A stretch of 64,000 bases of DNA from NCBI RefSeq assembly GCF_027922005.1, contig NZ_BSEV01000025.1, positions 1 to 64,000 on the forward strand, in the 5' to 3' direction. The stretch comes from Streptosporangium carneum. GTDB taxonomy: Bacteria > Actinomycetota > Actinomycetes > Streptosporangiales > Streptosporangiaceae. The notes under the pieces were generated by a model. It saw only the letters and a list, made by a program, of their open reading frames with translations, searched no databases and was not told where the DNA came from. How positions within the stretch are numbered: position 1 is the first letter of the stretch; the number at the start of each line of letters is the position of its first letter. Below are positions 16,459 through 24,099 of the stretch, piece by piece. The position numbers and the translations under genes were made by a program.

Positions 16459-17184
16459 ATGCACGGGCCTGTGCGTCGACGATCCCGAGCATCCGTGGTC
16501 GCCGTTCTTACGGTGATTTCTTGCTTTATTTCGGGATGCAGTAGCGGAGTGGTGATCGGCACGACTCCGATTCCCGCCTCCGCCCTCGACCTTCCTCCCG
16601 CTCCCGAGACCCGTCCCATCAGGGCTCCGCTGGTCATGGTGGTCGGAGACAGCTTCACCGTCGGGTCGGGGCCGGTGCGGCGGTGGGAGAGCTACGCCGC
16701 GCGCGCCGCGCGCGATCTGGGCTGGCAGCTCGTCACGGCGGGGGCGGCGGGGACGGGGTTCGTCAATCCCGGCAGGGTACGCAGGACCTTCCAGAAGTCG
16801 TTCGAGGAGGAGCTCTCCTGGCGTCCCGCCCCCGACCTGCTGATCGTCTCCGGCGGGCACAACGACCGCGTCTCCCCGGGCAGGGTGCACCGGGCCGCCA
16901 AACGACTGCTGAAGACGATCAGCTCCCGGTGGCCGCAGACCCGGGTGGTGGTGGTCGGCCCCATCTGGATGGGGCGGACGCCTCGCTGGGTCCCCGGCGT
17001 CAGGGACGCCGTCGCGGTCGCCGCGAACGAGGAGACGGTGGTCTTCCTGGACCCGCTCGACCGGCCCTGGGGCCGCGGGGCGATCCTGGGCGACGGCGTC
17101 CACCCCACCCACCTGGGTCACGTACGGCTCGCGCGCTGGCTGGTCACGGCACTGCGCCAGCACGGCGCCGGGCCGGACGGGTGA
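16459..17184 (+). CDS. SGNH-fold hydrolase lipoprotein
   Basis: 241 aa from ATG 16459 (GAGGTGG upstream). Signal VVAVLTVISCFISGC has a lipobox Cys at 27, so it should be membrane-anchored outside the cell. SGNH blocks are present: GDSFTVGSG (Ser65), an oxyanion Gly in TAGAAGTGFVNPG, GGHND with Asn, and DGVHPTHLGH with the Asp/His pair. This fits an esterase or acetyl-hydrolase acting on cell-wall or extracellular esters. The last 41 bp overlap the convergent membrane-protein gene. Confidence 0.88.
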   Translation: MHGPVRRRSRASVVAVLTVISCFISGCSSGVVIGTTPIPASALDLPPAPETRPIRAPLVMVVGDSFTVGSGPVRRWESYAARAARDLGWQLVTAGAAGTGFVNPGRVRRTFQKSFEEELSWRPAPDLLIVSGGHNDRVSPGRVHRAAKRLLKTISSRWPQTRVVVVGPIWMGRTPRWVPGVRDAVAVAANEETVVFLDPLDRPWGRGAILGDGVHPTHLGHVRLARWLVTALRQHGAGPDG

Positions 17185-17764
17185 GGGCGGCGTACAGCAG
17201 CCCCGCCCCGACCAGGGCCAGCTCGACCGCGATCGCGGTGGTCTTCACCGCCGTCAGCGTGGACAGCAGCCCGGCGGGGCCCGCGGGCACCGAGGGGTAG
17301 CCGGTCAGCAGGACCGCCAGGACGCCGTTCTCCGCGTAGTCGGCGGCCAGGCCGACCAGCGGCGTGAGCGGCGTCCACCGCAGCGCGCGCACCCGTCCCA
17401 GTGTCACGCCCAGCAGCGCGGCGCAGGTCAGGGCGAGCAGCAGGGGAAGCAGGACGTCCAGGGACGCCAGCAGGACCAGGTAGCGCTCCCTGCCCTCCTG
17501 CCCGTAGGCGGCCAACGCCCGCCCGACCCCTTCGGCCGTCGCCGCGGGCTCCAGGTCGAGGATGCCGACGCCGCCGGAGACCTCCTTGATCCCCGCCGCG
17601 CTGAACGGCAGGCCCACGTTGGCCAGGACGATGACGGGCACGAACAGGGCGACCAGCGCCGCCGCCACCCTGCCCCTGAACAGTCTTCCGGTGAAGGATC
17701 GGAGGAGTCTCCGCGCGGGGCTTCCCGAGGGCGGTTCCGCGACGTTCCCGGTGATCCGCCTCAT
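17144..17764 (-). CDS. four-helix integral membrane protein
   Basis: 206 aa from ATG 17764, overlapping the epimerase stop by 4 nt (ATGA), so it is translationally coupled. Four hydrophobic segments are visible: GRVAAALVALFVPVIVLANV, YLVLLASLDVLLPLLLALTC, WTPLTPLVGLAADYAENGVL, and TAIAVELALVGAGLLYA. No catalytic motif is visible and I do not recognise the family. Co-transcription with an NAD-dependent epimerase under a TetR operator suggests a stress or detoxification unit. Its 3' end overlaps the SGNH gene on the other strand. Confidence 0.8.
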   Translation of the reverse strand: MRRITGNVAEPPSGSPARRLLRSFTGRLFRGRVAAALVALFVPVIVLANVGLPFSAAGIKEVSGGVGILDLEPAATAEGVGRALAAYGQEGRERYLVLLASLDVLLPLLLALTCAALLGVTLGRVRALRWTPLTPLVGLAADYAENGVLAVLLTGYPSVPAGPAGLLSTLTAVKTTAIAVELALVGAGLLYAALTRPARRRAGAVP

Positions 17765-18723
17765 CGCGCCGCTCCCGTCTCGGCGGCCCCCGTCGTCCCC
17801 GCCACCGCCGCGAGCGTCGCGGGCACGCCCTCCCGGAAGGAGGGGTATCGCGGCTCGAAGCCCGTCGCCATGAGCGCGGAGGGGTCGGCGGCGGTGTCCA
17901 GCGTGAGGGTCTGCGCGGCGATCTCGCCCGCGAACGGCCCGGCCAGCCATCGGGGCAGCCTGAGGGGCGCGGACGCGCCGAGCAGCCTGGCCGTCTCGTC
18001 GAACAGCTCGCCCAGCGTCGTGGTCGTGCCGTCGGTCGCGACGAAGGTCCGTCCCGCGGCCCCGGACAGCCCCGCCACGTGCGCCAGCGCCCGCGCGGCG
18101 TCCTCGACGTGGATGATCGGCAGCCTGTTCCTTCCCGTGCCCGGCACCGGCATCCGCCGTCTCGCCAGTCCCGGCACGATCAGGTCGCCGAACCCCTTGC
18201 CGGGGCCGTAGACCATGTTCCCCAGATAGACGTGCACGGCGGGCGTCCCCGACTCCTCGATCATCCGTCGCACGGGCAGTCCGATGTGGGCGAACCCGAC
18301 GGGAACCGTGCGGAGCGCGGAGGTGTGGGAGACCGTACGGCCAGGCCCGGGGTCGAGGTCGTCCATCCCGCTGACCGACACCAGCAGGGGCCGTTCCCCG
18401 GCGGGCAGGGAGCACAGCGCCCGCAGCACTCCGGCGGTGGTCTCCTGCCGGGCGGCGCTGATCCGGCGGACGGCCCGGAGGGTCATCCGCCCCGGCAGGC
18501 TCGGCTGGATGAGGTCGACGACCGCGTCCGCTCCCCGGGCGGCCTCGGCCCACGTGGCCGGGTCGCCGGTGGAGAAACGGTGCGGAGTTCCTCCCGCCTC
18601 CAGGACCCGCAGGGCGGCCTCGTCGTTCCTGACCAGGCCGACGGCCTGCCAGCCCGCGGCGGTCGCCTCGCGGATCGTGGTGCGCCCGATGAAGCCTCCG
18701 GCGCCGAGGACGAGCAGTCTCAT
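17761..18723 (-). CDS. NAD(P)-dependent epimerase/dehydratase-like protein
   Basis: 320 aa from ATG 18723 (GGAGG upstream). The N-terminal Rossmann motif GAGGFIGRTTIREA identifies an atypical or extended SDR. The middle has VSVSGMDDLDPGPG and a VHVYLGNMVYGPGKGF segment where the family has its Tyr-containing region. The substrate is not predictable. A perfect 16-bp operator lies 20 bp upstream, identical to that before the TetR gene, so it is probably TetR-repressed. It is co-transcribed with the membrane protein. Confidence 0.87.
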   Translation of the reverse strand: MRLLVLGAGGFIGRTTIREATAAGWQAVGLVRNDEAALRVLEAGGTPHRFSTGDPATWAEAARGADAVVDLIQPSLPGRMTLRAVRRISAARQETTAGVLRALCSLPAGERPLLVSVSGMDDLDPGPGRTVSHTSALRTVPVGFAHIGLPVRRMIEESGTPAVHVYLGNMVYGPGKGFGDLIVPGLARRRMPVPGTGRNRLPIIHVEDAARALAHVAGLSGAAGRTFVATDGTTTTLGELFDETARLLGASAPLRLPRWLAGPFAGEIAAQTLTLDTAADPSALMATGFEPRYPSFREGVPATLAAVAGTTGAAETGAAR

Positions 18724-18742
18724 GGTTCCTCCAGAGAGGGTG

Positions 18743-18758
18743 GTTAGCATTTGCTAAC
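18743..18758. promoter_or_regulatory. TetR operator copy 1
   Basis: GTTAGCATTTGCTAAC is an inverted repeat with 7-bp arms and a 2-bp centre. It lies between the TetR gene and the epimerase start, and is identical to 19437-19452. Confidence 0.82.
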
Positions 18759-18819
18759 TCAATGGGCGAAGAAAACGCCCCGAAGGGCGGTGGGAGATCG
18801 TGCGGGACGGGAGTCGGGG

Positions 18820-19428
18820 TCAGGGGGCGATCATGCGCATGACCAGGGGTTCCAGGGCGGAGAGTGCCTTGTCTGAGGACAGTTCGCCGAAGTGGCGCAT
18901 CCTGGCGTACTGCGCGACGGTGCCGGAGAGCGCGGCCACCAGCAGGTCGATGGAGATCGTCGTGGTGACCTCCCCCGAGGCCGCGCCGTCGCGGAGCAGG
19001 CCGCGCAGCACCTCGATCAGCGACGTCCTTCTCTCAGCCTCGGTGAGTCTGGGCCAGTAGACGCGGAGGTTGTCCTGCACGAAGAGCAGCACCTCGGGCT
19101 CCTCCTCCAGGATCCGGCCGACGGTCCGCATCAGCGAGCCGAGCCGCTCGCCGAACGGTCGTCCAGGGGCCACGGCCAGTGAGGCCCGCTCACTGAGGCG
19201 GGTGTAGCACCTGCCGAACACGTGAAGCGCCAGGTCCTCCTTCGAGGCGAAGAACTTGAACAGGGCGGGGTTGCTGTAGCCGCTCGCCTTGGCGATGTCG
19301 CGCACGGTCGTGCCGTCGACGCCGTGCTCGACGAACAGGCGCAGCGCCTCGACCAGGATGCGCCGCTTGGACGGCGGGTCCCGGTCGTCCGCCAGGAACG
19401 ACTCGACATGGGGGAGTGCTTCGGCCAC
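18820..19428 (-). CDS. TetR-family transcriptional regulator
   Basis: 202 aa from GTG 19428. The N-terminal TetR HTH is canonical (KRRILVEALRLFVEHGVDGTTVRDIAKASGYSNPALFKFFASKEDLALHVF). The helical C-terminal domain is for ligand and dimerisation. The GTG lies just after a TTGGCA-N17-CTAACT promoter whose -10 is inside the operator, so autorepression is likely and the transcript is nearly leaderless. The same operator precedes the next gene, the epimerase. The inducer is unknown. Confidence 0.9.
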   Translation of the reverse strand: MAEALPHVESFLADDRDPPSKRRILVEALRLFVEHGVDGTTVRDIAKASGYSNPALFKFFASKEDLALHVFGRCYTRLSERASLAVAPGRPFGERLGSLMRTVGRILEEEPEVLLFVQDNLRVYWPRLTEAERRTSLIEVLRGLLRDGAASGEVTTTISIDLLVAALSGTVAQYARMRHFGELSSDKALSALEPLVMRMIAP

Positions 19429-19436
19429 ACCCTGAA

Positions 19437-19465
19437 GTTAGCATTTGCTAACCGACTCTGCCAAG
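19437..19465 (-). promoter_or_regulatory. tetR promoter with operator copy 2
   Basis: The operator GTTAGCATTTGCTAAC occupies 19437-19452. On the minus strand, -35 TTGGCA, a 17-nt spacer and -10 CTAACT overlap it, so repressor binding would block RNA polymerase. Confidence 0.78.
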
Positions 19466-19578
19466 AGGGCCGCCGGTCGCCGCGTCACCCCGGGCCGGCG
19501 AGGACACCGGCGTCCGGCGCTCTCCTCCTGGGGAGAAGGACGTCCGGAAGATACGGGAGGAGAGCGTCCGGGAGACGT

Positions 19579-20133
19579 TCAGGCCTTCGGGGCGAGCCAT
19601 TCGGGGGCGAGGACGGACATCATGATCGCGTTGTGCCACTCGCCGTGCCAGTGCAGGGCGTCGCGGCGGACGCCCTCCTCGACGAAGCCGACCTTGCGGT
19701 AGACGTGGACGGCCCGGTCGTTGAAGTCGAAGACCTCCAGGCTGATCCGGTGCAGGTCCGTGGTGGTGAAGGCATGTTCGAGGGTGAGGCGGATCGCCTC
19801 CGTGCCGTAGCCCCTGCCGAACGCCCTGGGGCCGATCAGGGCGATGCGGAGATTGCAGGAGCGGTTGTGCGGGTCGAGCTCGTTGAGCACCACCTCGCCG
19901 ACGTAGGCGTCGTCCTCGGCGGCGCAGATCGCCAGGTCGAGACGGTCGTCGTGGTCACCGCGCGTGGCGTACCAGATGTCGGTGGCCGTACGGTCGAGCT
20001 CGCCGTGGGACCCCGTGAGGCGGGCGGTCTCCGGGTCGTTGACGAGCTCCCAGAGGCCGTCGGCGTGCTCGGGGCCGACAGGCCTCAGCGTCACACGCTC
20101 GCCGTACAGGGTGGGTTTCTTCGCGAAGGTCAC
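19579..20133 (-). CDS. GNAT acetyltransferase (RimJ/RimL-like)
   Basis: 184 aa from GTG 20133. The single GNAT domain starts RVTLRPVGPEHADGLWELVND. The acetyl-CoA loop is at IGPRAFGRGYGTEAIRLTLEHAF. FNDRAVHVYRKVGFVEEGVRRDAL is the usual strand 5/helix 4 end of the RimJ/RimL group. It may acetylate a protein N-terminus, an amino compound or an antibiotic; the substrate cannot be inferred. It is 42 bp... or more precisely 41 bp downstream (reading minus) comes the intergenic region to TetR, with which no coupling is seen. Confidence 0.88.
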   Translation of the reverse strand: MTFAKKPTLYGERVTLRPVGPEHADGLWELVNDPETARLTGSHGELDRTATDIWYATRGDHDDRLDLAICAAEDDAYVGEVVLNELDPHNRSCNLRIALIGPRAFGRGYGTEAIRLTLEHAFTTTDLHRISLEVFDFNDRAVHVYRKVGFVEEGVRRDALHWHGEWHNAIMMSVLAPEWLAPKA

Positions 20134-20174
20134 CCGGTGTGTCTACCGGCCCGTGCCCGATCGGGGCAACAGGG

Positions 20175-20507
20175 TCACCAGGGACCGTAGGGGCCCTGGT
20201 TGCCGCCCTTGCCGATCTCGCTCACCGCGGGCTTCACGTCGGCCAGGTAGATCCCGGAGGCCACGACCGCCGCGATGGCGAAGAAGTTGAGCTGGCCCAG
20301 GCCGATCCCGAAGTAGCCGACGGCCGAGGCGAACGAGAACAGCGTCGCGAGCGACAGGATGATCAGCCAGAGCTTCTTGGTCTGCTTGCCGGTGACGGCG
20401 AAGGCCCGGGCGGGCGTGCGCACCGAGTGGAACAGCGCCCAGGCGGACATGCCGAAGGCGATGATGCTGAGAACCCAGAAGATGAGGTCCAGTCCCATGG
20501 AAATCAT
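20175..20507 (-). CDS. DUF2516 membrane protein
   Basis: 110 aa from ATG 20507 (GGAG upstream). Three hydrophobic segments: LDLIFWVLSIIAFGMSAWAL, LWLIILSLATLFSFASAVGY, and LNFFAIAAVVASGIYLADV; a basic loop KQTKKL lies between. It matches the DUF2516 family, whose Mycobacterium tuberculosis member (Rv0476) sits right after hbhA, the same order as here. Function unknown. A terminator-like hairpin separates it from the HbhA-like gene. Confidence 0.88.
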   Translation of the reverse strand: MISMGLDLIFWVLSIIAFGMSAWALFHSVRTPARAFAVTGKQTKKLWLIILSLATLFSFASAVGYFGIGLGQLNFFAIAAVVASGIYLADVKPAVSEIGKGGNQGPYGPW

Positions 20508-20674
20508 CGACGCTCCACCATGCTCGCCCGACAGACAGCATCCACCCTAATGCCCAAAGTCCCGTGTGTGTCGTGCTCGATGCCGTGCCCGCCCTCCCCG
20601 GTCGAGACCGGTGAGGTGGGAGCGGGCCTCACCCCGCCCTCCCCGCGAACGCCGGCGGTGAGCCGGGAACGGCG

Positions 20675-20704
20675 GAACCCGTCCGGCACGCGCCGGACGG
20701 GTTC
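20675..20704 (-). terminator. terminator after HbhA-like gene
   Basis: 13-bp perfect stem GAACCCGTCCGGC / GCCGGACGGGTTC with loop ACGC, 32 bp past the HbhA-like stop. Confidence 0.75.
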
Positions 20705-20735
20705 TCCTTTCGCCGGATCCTGGGAAAGTTCGGGA

Positions 20736-21203
20736 TCAGGCCTCCGTGGCGGAGCCGTTCTTCGAGGAACGGGAGTTCTTCCTGGTGGCCTCGGTGGCGA
20801 CCGCGGGCTCGGCGGCCTCGGAGACCTCCTCGAGTTCGAGGGCGGCCTCGCCGCTGGCCTTGGAGACGACCTTGCGGCCCCTGCTGGCGAACTCCTCGTA
20901 GAGCTCGGTGGCCCTGACGCCGAACTGGTCGGCGTAGACGCGGGCCTTGCCGGGGAAGTCCTTGGCGTAGCCCTCGGCCCTGTCGGCGAACTCCCTGGCC
21001 TTCTCGGGCGCCCTGCCCGCGAACTCCTTGGCCTTCTCCGGCAGCTCCCTGGCGGCCTCGCGGAACTCCTCGCGGCGGTTCTGCAGCTTGTGGAACTGCT
21101 CGGGCAGCTCGCGGAGCTTCTCGACCGCGAAGTCGCCCGCGCCCGCGACGGCGTAGAACGGCTTGGACTCGGCCAGCTTCTTGACTTCGGTGGAGAGAGT
21201 CAT
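20736..21203 (-). CDS. HbhA-like coiled-coil protein
   Basis: 155 aa from ATG 21203. Almost entirely charged amphipathic helix (KLRELPEQFHKLQNRREEFREAARELPEKAKEFAGRAPEKAREFADRAEGYAKD region) of the apolipoprotein/HbhA type, ending in a Lys/Arg/Ser tail (TRKNSRSSKNG). Mycobacterial HbhA is a surface heparin-binding adhesin. The tail here is only weakly Lys-rich, so a role in envelope or lipid association is safer. The HTH regulator is immediately upstream (5 bp) and DUF2516 downstream, conserved with Rv0474-Rv0476. Confidence 0.85.
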   Translation of the reverse strand: MTLSTEVKKLAESKPFYAVAGAGDFAVEKLRELPEQFHKLQNRREEFREAARELPEKAKEFAGRAPEKAREFADRAEGYAKDFPGKARVYADQFGVRATELYEEFASRGRKVVSKASGEAALELEEVSEAAEPAVATEATRKNSRSSKNGSATEA

Positions 21204-21208
21204 GGGTG

Positions 21209-21751
21209 TTAACCTTCCTTGGATTCCGGTGTGACGTTTCCGCTGTCCACGGGGGCCGCGTAGGGCTTCAACGCGGCGAGATACCCCTCGGGCAGCGACG
21301 CCTCTTCGTTCGGAGCCTTTTCGTCCGGGGAGGAGTCCGCGTCGCCCGCGTGGGGCTCCGGTGCGGGGCGCGCTTTCTGGGAGGTTTGCGCGTCCTCATC
21401 CGGAGCCTCGGCCCGGTTCTCCCTGCGAAACGACTCGTAGATGTCGATCAGCACCTGGCGCTGGCGCTCGGTGATGAGGTGATCCGCCCTGATCGCGGTC
21501 AGCACGTCGCTGTCCGGCTCGCGCTCCTCGATGAGACCGGCCTGGACGTAGAGAGCCTGCGAGGAGATGTGCAGCCCTTTGGCGATCTGGTTCAGGATCT
21601 CCGCGCTGGGCTTGCGCAGCCCCCGTTCGATCTGGCTGAGGTAGGGGTTGGAGACCCCCGCCGCCGCGGCGAGCTGGCGCAGCGAGATCTTCGCGTGCGT
21701 GCGCTGTTCGCGGATGTACTCGCCGATCGAGCCGACCTTGGGTAGTGCCAT
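21209..21751 (-). CDS. XRE-family regulator (Rv0474-like)
   Basis: 180 aa from ATG 21751. The N-terminal Cro/C1-type HTH is complete: IGEYIREQRTHAKISLRQLAAAAGVSNPYLSQIERGLRKPSAEILNQIAKGL. A helical segment and an acidic, disordered C-terminus follow. It is likely autoregulated and controls hbhA, whose start is 5 bp after its stop. The promoter TTGCAA-N16-TAGACT ends 6 nt before the ATG, so translation is probably leaderless. Confidence 0.9.
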   Translation of the reverse strand: MALPKVGSIGEYIREQRTHAKISLRQLAAAAGVSNPYLSQIERGLRKPSAEILNQIAKGLHISSQALYVQAGLIEEREPDSDVLTAIRADHLITERQRQVLIDIYESFRRENRAEAPDEDAQTSQKARPAPEPHAGDADSSPDEKAPNEEASLPEGYLAALKPYAAPVDSGNVTPESKEG

Positions 21752-21757
21752 GCCCTC

Positions 21758-21811
21758 AGTCTACCCGCTGTGCTTGCTATTGCAAACGCGCTGGCTAACA
21801 GTTGCAAGCAC
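21758..21811 (-). promoter_or_regulatory. promoter/operator of the XRE-hbhA operon
   Basis: Minus strand -35 TTGCAA (21785-21780), 16-nt spacer, -10 TAGACT (21763-21758). A second TTGCAA is at 21807-21802. Arms GTGCTTGC (21770-21777) and GCAAGCAC (21804-21811) form an 8-bp inverted repeat spanning the -35, a candidate autoregulatory operator. Confidence 0.6.
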
Positions 21812-21850
21812 GGCGGGGTGAGGAGGGAGGCGCGGCGCGGGCCGCCGGGG

Positions 21851-22777
21851 TCAGTGCGGGATCAGCCAGAGCAGCGGCGCGGAGGCGGTCAGGGTGACGG
21901 AGAAGGCGACGATGGAGTAGCGGATCCGGCGCGGGAGCTCGGGGCCGGGACTGACGAGGCGTTCGACCCTGGCCATCACCGCGGAGCAGGAGTCGGAGAC
22001 GCCCAGGGCGCCCTGCGGGGTCGGGGCGGCGCCCGCCGTGCCGAAACGGAGCAGGGCGGTGGCCAGGCGGCGGGGCGAGCAGTAGCGGCGGGCGACGTCG
22101 TCCGCGGCCATCTCGACCAGCAGGCCGACCTCGCTCTGCACCTTTCCGACGACCCGCGACCGGGGCAGCGCCCTGCGCAGCGCGGCGAACGGCAGCAGCA
22201 CCAGGTCGTGGCGCTCACGGACGTGCGCCGCCTCGTGGGCGAGCACCGCGGCCAGCTCGGCGGGGGACAGGAGCTTCAGCGCCCCCGCGCTCACCACGAC
22301 CTGCGAGCGCAGCCCCGGCACGCAGTAGGCGGCGGGGCCCGGGTGGTCGACCACCCGCACGCCCGGGACCTCGGGGTCCTCGCGGGCGACGAGGGCCAGC
22401 AGCGTGCGATGGCGGTGACGGGCGCGGAAGGTCTGCCAGCCCGCGGCGAGCAGCACGACGACCAGGATGGTGAGGGCGGTCAGTCCGGCGATGAGGGCCA
22501 GGATCCGCGGCAGGGTGTAGGGCTCGGAGAGGCCGTAGCCGCCGTTGAGGGCGGAGACGGTGAAGGCGTGGAGCCCCTGCAGCACACCCTGTCCGTAGGG
22601 CTCCAGGGCGTAGGCGAGAAGCGCGCCCGTGCCGGCCAGACCCCAGGTGACCCCGAGTGCCTGCCACAGGACGATGGCCACGTGCGGGGCGCGGTATGTC
22701 CACCGTGCCCGCGTGAACCGCCAGGCTCCGACCGCGCAGACCAGGGCGAGGGTCGCCAGGGCTGCTGCGGTGATCAC
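21851..22777 (-). CDS. M56-family membrane metallopeptidase (BlaR1-like)
   Basis: 308 aa from GTG 22777, overlapping the BlaI stop by 4 nt (GTGA). Membrane segments occur at the N-terminus (ITAAALATLALVCAVGAW), at 35-55, about 90-115 (ILALIAGLTALTILVVVLLAAG) and the C-terminus. The zinc protease motif HEAAH is in LAAVLAHEAAHVRERHD. It lacks a penicillin-binding sensor domain, as is usual for actinobacterial M56 proteins. It probably proteolyses or controls the BlaI-type repressor; the signal is unknown. Confidence 0.9.
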   Translation of the reverse strand: MITAAALATLALVCAVGAWRFTRARWTYRAPHVAIVLWQALGVTWGLAGTGALLAYALEPYGQGVLQGLHAFTVSALNGGYGLSEPYTLPRILALIAGLTALTILVVVLLAAGWQTFRARHRHRTLLALVAREDPEVPGVRVVDHPGPAAYCVPGLRSQVVVSAGALKLLSPAELAAVLAHEAAHVRERHDLVLLPFAALRRALPRSRVVGKVQSEVGLLVEMAADDVARRYCSPRRLATALLRFGTAGAAPTPQGALGVSDSCSAVMARVERLVSPGPELPRRIRYSIVAFSVTLTASAPLLWLIPH

Positions 22778-23130
22778 TCGTCCTCCAGCTCCGTAAGGGC
22801 TCTGAGCAGGATCTCGGCCTCGGTGCCTGAGACGGCCTGGGCGAACCTGGTAAGGGCGGCCGACCGGTCTCCGGTCAGGTCGAGTGCCTCAAGCATAAGC
22901 TCCGCGACGTACGCGTCGCGGCTTTCGGTCGGTTCGTAGCGCCACGCGCGCCCGTCACGGGTGCGCAACAGGAAGCCCTTGCGGGTCAACCGGTCGAGCA
23001 CGGTCATCACCGTGGTCGGCGCGAGATCCCGGTCGGCGATCAAACGCCCTACCTCCCGCGCCGTCACCGGCGATGGCTGCGCCCAGATGATGTCCATGAT
23101 GCTGCGTTCAAGCTCGCCGAGACCCTTCAC
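22774..23130 (-). CDS. BlaI/MecI-family repressor
   Basis: 118 aa from GTG 23130, the usual start position for the family (GLGELERSIMDIIW). The winged helix SPVTAREVGRLIADRDLAPTTVMTVLDRLTRKGFL is canonical, and RAWRYEPTESRDAYVAELM leads to the C-terminal dimerisation helices. It is translationally coupled to the M56 gene. A GTAGTACTAC palindrome 31 bp upstream is a likely binding site. Targets may include this operon and envelope or respiratory genes, as in mycobacteria. Confidence 0.92.
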   Translation of the reverse strand: MKGLGELERSIMDIIWAQPSPVTAREVGRLIADRDLAPTTVMTVLDRLTRKGFLLRTRDGRAWRYEPTESRDAYVAELMLEALDLTGDRSAALTRFAQAVSGTEAEILLRALTELEDE

Positions 23131-23161
23131 GCGACCAAGCCTAACTCCTGCACCACGAGGG

Positions 23162-23171
23162 GTAGTACTAC
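23162..23171. promoter_or_regulatory. candidate BlaI operator
   Basis: GTAGTACTAC is a perfect 10-bp palindrome, flanked by ggg and ggg, in the promoter region of the BlaI-M56 operon. BlaI-family sites contain TAC/GTA half-sites, which fits. Confidence 0.6.
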
Positions 23172-23266
23172 GGGTTGTCGAGTGATTTCGCTCACACTTG
23201 CCGAACCATGTGGATCTCGTCGCGGTCGTCCCCGTCACGAAGCGCGGTTCGACCATGGCGCAGACC

Positions 23267-24076
23267 CTAACCGGACGTTCCGGCAGAACCGGAGGCCAGG
23301 GCCGCCCACGGAAGGGTGAGCTCGCCGAGCCGCCAGCGCGAACGGCCCCCCAGCGGAGGGTGCTCGGCCACCGGCCAGACGCCGCGGAGCGTCCGCGCGG
23401 TGGCGATCCACCGCTGGCGGGAGCCGTACGCGCCGAGGGGGGCGTTGACCGCCCACGCGCGGTCGAAGTCGCGCAGGAAGGCGTGGATCGGCTCGCCGGG
23501 CACGTTGCGGTGGATCAGCGTCTTCGGCAGGCGCTCCGCGAGGTCGGAGGGACGGTCGAAGCCGCCGAACCTGGCCGAGAAGGTCAGCGTCCTCGGCCCC
23601 GTCGCGTCGAGCCCCGCCCACACCGCGCGGTGGCCCACCTCGGAGCAGGTGCCCTCGACGACCACCCCGCCGGGGGCGACCTTCCCGCTCAGCATCGCCC
23701 AGTAGTCCCACGCCTCGGCCTCGCCGTACTGCCTGAGCACGTTGAACGCCCTGATCAGCAGGGGAGGCCTGCTCACCGGCAGCTCGAAGCCGCCGAGCGC
23801 GAAGGACAGGCCCTCCCGCTCGTACGGCCTGGCGGCGGCGACCCTGGCCGGGTCGATCTCGACGCCCACGACCTCGACGGAGGGGCAGACCCTCCGCAGC
23901 CGCAGGAACAGCTCCAGCGTCGTGGTGTGGGAGGCCCCGTAGCCGAGGTCGACCACCAGCGGGCGTTCCGCGGAGCGCAGCAGGCGGCCGTGGACGGCGG
24001 CGACCCAGCGGTCGGCCCGTCTGAGCCGGTTGTGGCCCGTCGTCCCCCTGGTGATCTCCCCGATGCGCTTCGGCAC
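23267..24076 (-). CDS. class I SAM-dependent methyltransferase
   Basis: 269 aa from GTG 24076. The SAM-binding fold has motif I VVDLGYGASHTTTLEL and motif II VVGVEIDPARVAAA. A later VAPGGVVVEGTCSEVG strand follows. The C-terminal half (FGGFDRPSDLAERLPKTLIHRNVPGEPIHAFL) is conserved in actinobacterial homologues of unknown substrate. The SDR gene ends 23 bp upstream on the same strand, so the two are probably co-transcribed. The substrate is not predictable. Confidence 0.85.
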   Translation of the reverse strand: MPKRIGEITRGTTGHNRLRRADRWVAAVHGRLLRSAERPLVVDLGYGASHTTTLELFLRLRRVCPSVEVVGVEIDPARVAAARPYEREGLSFALGGFELPVSRPPLLIRAFNVLRQYGEAEAWDYWAMLSGKVAPGGVVVEGTCSEVGHRAVWAGLDATGPRTLTFSARFGGFDRPSDLAERLPKTLIHRNVPGEPIHAFLRDFDRAWAVNAPLGAYGSRQRWIATARTLRGVWPVAEHPPLGGRSRWRLGELTLPWAALASGSAGTSG

Positions 24077-24099
24077 GTCCTGGCTCCGCTTCCCGCCGG

